From: LMUY01 sp964242215
GTDB taxonomy: Bacteria; Pseudomonadota; Alphaproteobacteria; Acetobacterales; Acetobacteraceae
DNA: 64,000 nucleotides
Assembly (NCBI GenBank): GCA_964242215.1
Contig: CAXTCJ010000001.1
Location: 124,001 to 188,000 of the forward strand
Direction: 5' to 3'
Shown: positions 62,554 through 64,000 of the stretch, piece by piece
Numbering within the stretch: the stretch's first letter is position 1
Layout: each line of letters opens with the position of its first letter
Program-made: the position numbers and the translations under genes
Notes under the pieces: model-generated
What the model was told of the DNA's origin: nothing
Seen by the model: the letters and a program-made list of their open reading frames with translations, nothing else
Databases searched by the model: none

Positions 62554-64000
62554 ATGAAAACCGACCGGACTTGGCAAGGCGTGCGGCTGCGGCAGATCGA
62601 GGCCGCCCCCGACCCCGATAGCGCAACCAGGCTGGTCCGCTTGCCGGTCGCTTGGGACGATGCCGCCGCCGCCGCCCTGTGCGACTTGGCCCCCGGCACC
62701 AGCCGCGTGTCCCTGCCCGCCCTGGCGCAATCCTGGATCCTGCCGCTCTCGGCCCGCGCGAAGGAGGCTGGGATCGCCGGCCTCGCCGACCGCCTGCACG
62801 CGCTGCTGCTGCACCGGCAGGGAGCGCCCGGCCCGTGCATCTGGCGCGGCAGCCCCGGGGATGCGCCGTCCTTCGTGCTGAACCTGCCGGCGTTCCACGA
62901 TCCCGTGGCCGGGTTCGACGTCGCCGCTTTCGCCGGGGCCGTGACGACCGCGGCAGAAGCATTGTCCCTGCTTGCCCCGCACGCGCCGCGCTATGCCGTG
63001 GCCATGGCCGACCTGGCCGGGCTGCTCGCCGCCTTGGGGCTCGACTACGCTAGCAAGCCGGCGCGCGATGTCGCCTGCTGCCTGGCCGCCGTGTTGCGCG
63101 GCCGGGTCGACGCCGCGCTGGCTGGTCCGCAGCTCGATCTGCTGGCTGCCATCCCGTCCTGGCCGGCACCCCCCTCCAGCACGATGGTCCCCGAATTGGC
63201 AGCCGAAGCGGCATCGGCTCGGTCCGCGGCCTTGCGGTCCGGCAACGCGCGCGCCGGCACCGCCATCCTGCCACCCGGCGCCGCCGATGCCTTGTTGGGC
63301 ATCGAGACGGGCGGCATCGCACCCTGCTTCGCCGCCGTCGGCGCCGCGGGCCTGCTGCGCGCCACCCGCGCCTGGCTGTCCGCGCGGGGCATTTCGACCG
63401 AGGCGGCCCTCGCCGCCGCCCTGGCCGGTGAACGCGTCGTGCCGCTGGCCACCACCGCCGACCACGCCGCCATGCACGACGCGGTCGCCCCGTATCTGAA
63501 CGCCATGCCGTCCCGCCCGTCAGCCATCCCGGTGCCCGCGAACGACACGCACCGCACCGAACTGCCGGCCCGGCGCCGCGGCTACACGCAGAAGGCGGCG
63601 ATCGGCGGTCATCGTGTGTTCCTCCGCACCGGCGAGTATGCCGATGGCCGGCTGGGTGAGATCGATTTGGCCCTGCCCCGCGAGAGTGCAGCGGTGCGCG
63701 GCCTGGCCGATGCGTTCGCCACCGCGGTGTCCGTAGGGCTGCAGCACGGCACACCGCTCGACGCCTATTTGGACGCGCTGGCCCACGCCCGCTTCACCCC
63801 GGCCGGCGCCGTCGAGGGCGATCCGGGGGTCGACCGCGCCAGCTCCATCCCCGACTATGTGGTGCGCTCGCTCGCCGCCAGCTATCTTGGCCGGGTCGTC
63901 CCCGCTGACCAGGCCGAGCCGGTCAGCCAACCCCAGGAGCCTCCGATGCTGCCTCTCGACCTGCCGCCCAGCCGCCGCCGGGCCAATTTGCGCGTGGTGG
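62554..64000 (+). CDS. NrdJ-like TSCPD-domain protein (degenerate class II ribonucleotide reductase relative), runs off the window
   Basis: 482 codons are open to the window edge. Residues about 340-447 (RRRGYTQKAAIGGHRVFLRT, GEYADGRLGEIDLALPRESA, SVGLQHGTPLDAYLDALAHA, SSIPDYVVRSLAASYLGR) match the TSCPD domain found near the C-terminus of vitamin B12-dependent ribonucleotide reductase. The first 330 residues keep only a weak echo of the reductase core (ETGGIAPCFAAVGAAGLLR); a full core would need over 600 residues. It is probably an inactive or accessory relative rather than a true NrdJ. The ATG has no strong ribosome site. The 3' end is unseen. Confidence 0.78.
   Translation, partial: MKTDRTWQGVRLRQIEAAPDPDSATRLVRLPVAWDDAAAAALCDLAPGTSRVSLPALAQSWILPLSARAKEAGIAGLADRLHALLLHRQGAPGPCIWRGSPGDAPSFVLNLPAFHDPVAGFDVAAFAGAVTTAAEALSLLAPHAPRYAVAMADLAGLLAALGLDYASKPARDVACCLAAVLRGRVDAALAGPQLDLLAAIPSWPAPPSSTMVPELAAEAASARSAALRSGNARAGTAILPPGAADALLGIETGGIAPCFAAVGAAGLLRATRAWLSARGISTEAALAAALAGERVVPLATTADHAAMHDAVAPYLNAMPSRPSAIPVPANDTHRTELPARRRGYTQKAAIGGHRVFLRTGEYADGRLGEIDLALPRESAAVRGLADAFATAVSVGLQHGTPLDAYLDALAHARFTPAGAVEGDPGVDRASSIPDYVVRSLAASYLGRVVPADQAEPVSQPQEPPMLPLDLPPSRRRANLRVV

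Overview
The window is dense, GC-rich bacterial chromosome, about 60 genes with no gene-free stretch over 300 bases. An NDUFA12-like complex I accessory protein, MlaD and a DUF2155 protein sit together at the right end. With the GC-rich codon use and several dipeptide/opine-type ABC operons, this points to an alphaproteobacterium, most likely Rhodospirillales/Acetobacteraceae. That placement is inference. I saw no rRNA, tRNA, CRISPR array, transposase, phage gene or origin, and no gene recognisable as a transcriptional regulator.

Layout. 1-5.9 kb: 3' end of an RND efflux pump, an SPFH protein with a coupled partner, a secreted cupin and an acyl-CoA ligase. 6-14.3 kb: an orphan peptide-type binding protein, a DUF1328 membrane protein, four SDR genes (one frameshifted), gph and a GMC oxidoreductase. 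14.3-20.7 kb: a complete five-gene dipeptide/opine-type ABC operon plus a polysaccharide-deacetylase-like hydrolase. 20.8-22.7 kb: an SDR and a Gfo/Idh/MocA dehydrogenase. 22.7-29.7 kb: hyuA, hyuB, an M20 carboxypeptidase and an S9 peptidase. 29.7-35.3 kb: a second peptide-type ABC operon whose binding protein appears circularly permuted. 35.5-39.9 kb: an overlapping trio of an M28-type protein and two NtaA/SnaA/DszA-type flavin monooxygenases. 39.8-48.2 kb: a third peptide-type transporter (fused double ATPase) with a two-subunit opine-dehydrogenase-like flavoenzyme. 48.3-50.7 kb: a sarcosine-oxidase-like flavoenzyme and a Rieske oxygenase. 50.8-53.1 kb: a third flavin monooxygenase divergent from a 2-hydroxyacid dehydrogenase. 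53.1-59.1 kb: an N-carbamoyl-D-amino-acid-hydrolase-like enzyme, a nitrate/sulfonate/taurine-type ABC transporter with two different permeases, and a cytosine-deaminase-like amidohydrolase. 59.2-64 kb: conserved chromosomal genes (otsB, DUF2155, mlaD, NDUFA12-like), a phosphotransferase-like kinase and the start of an NrdJ-like protein.

How the genes work together. Most of the window looks like a scavenging region: four ABC systems, each next to hydrolases or oxidases acting on amides, peptides, N-substituted amino acids or ureido compounds. Many neighbours overlap by 4 bases (ATGA, GTGA or TTGA), suggesting translational coupling. Substrates are inferred, not shown.

Four families of palindromic repeat occur. 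One is MITE-like with about 31-base inverted ends in four copies; two are hairpin-rich families in several copies; one is a single nested palindrome. They lie at operon joints and between convergent genes, and one supplies the start codon of a permease gene.
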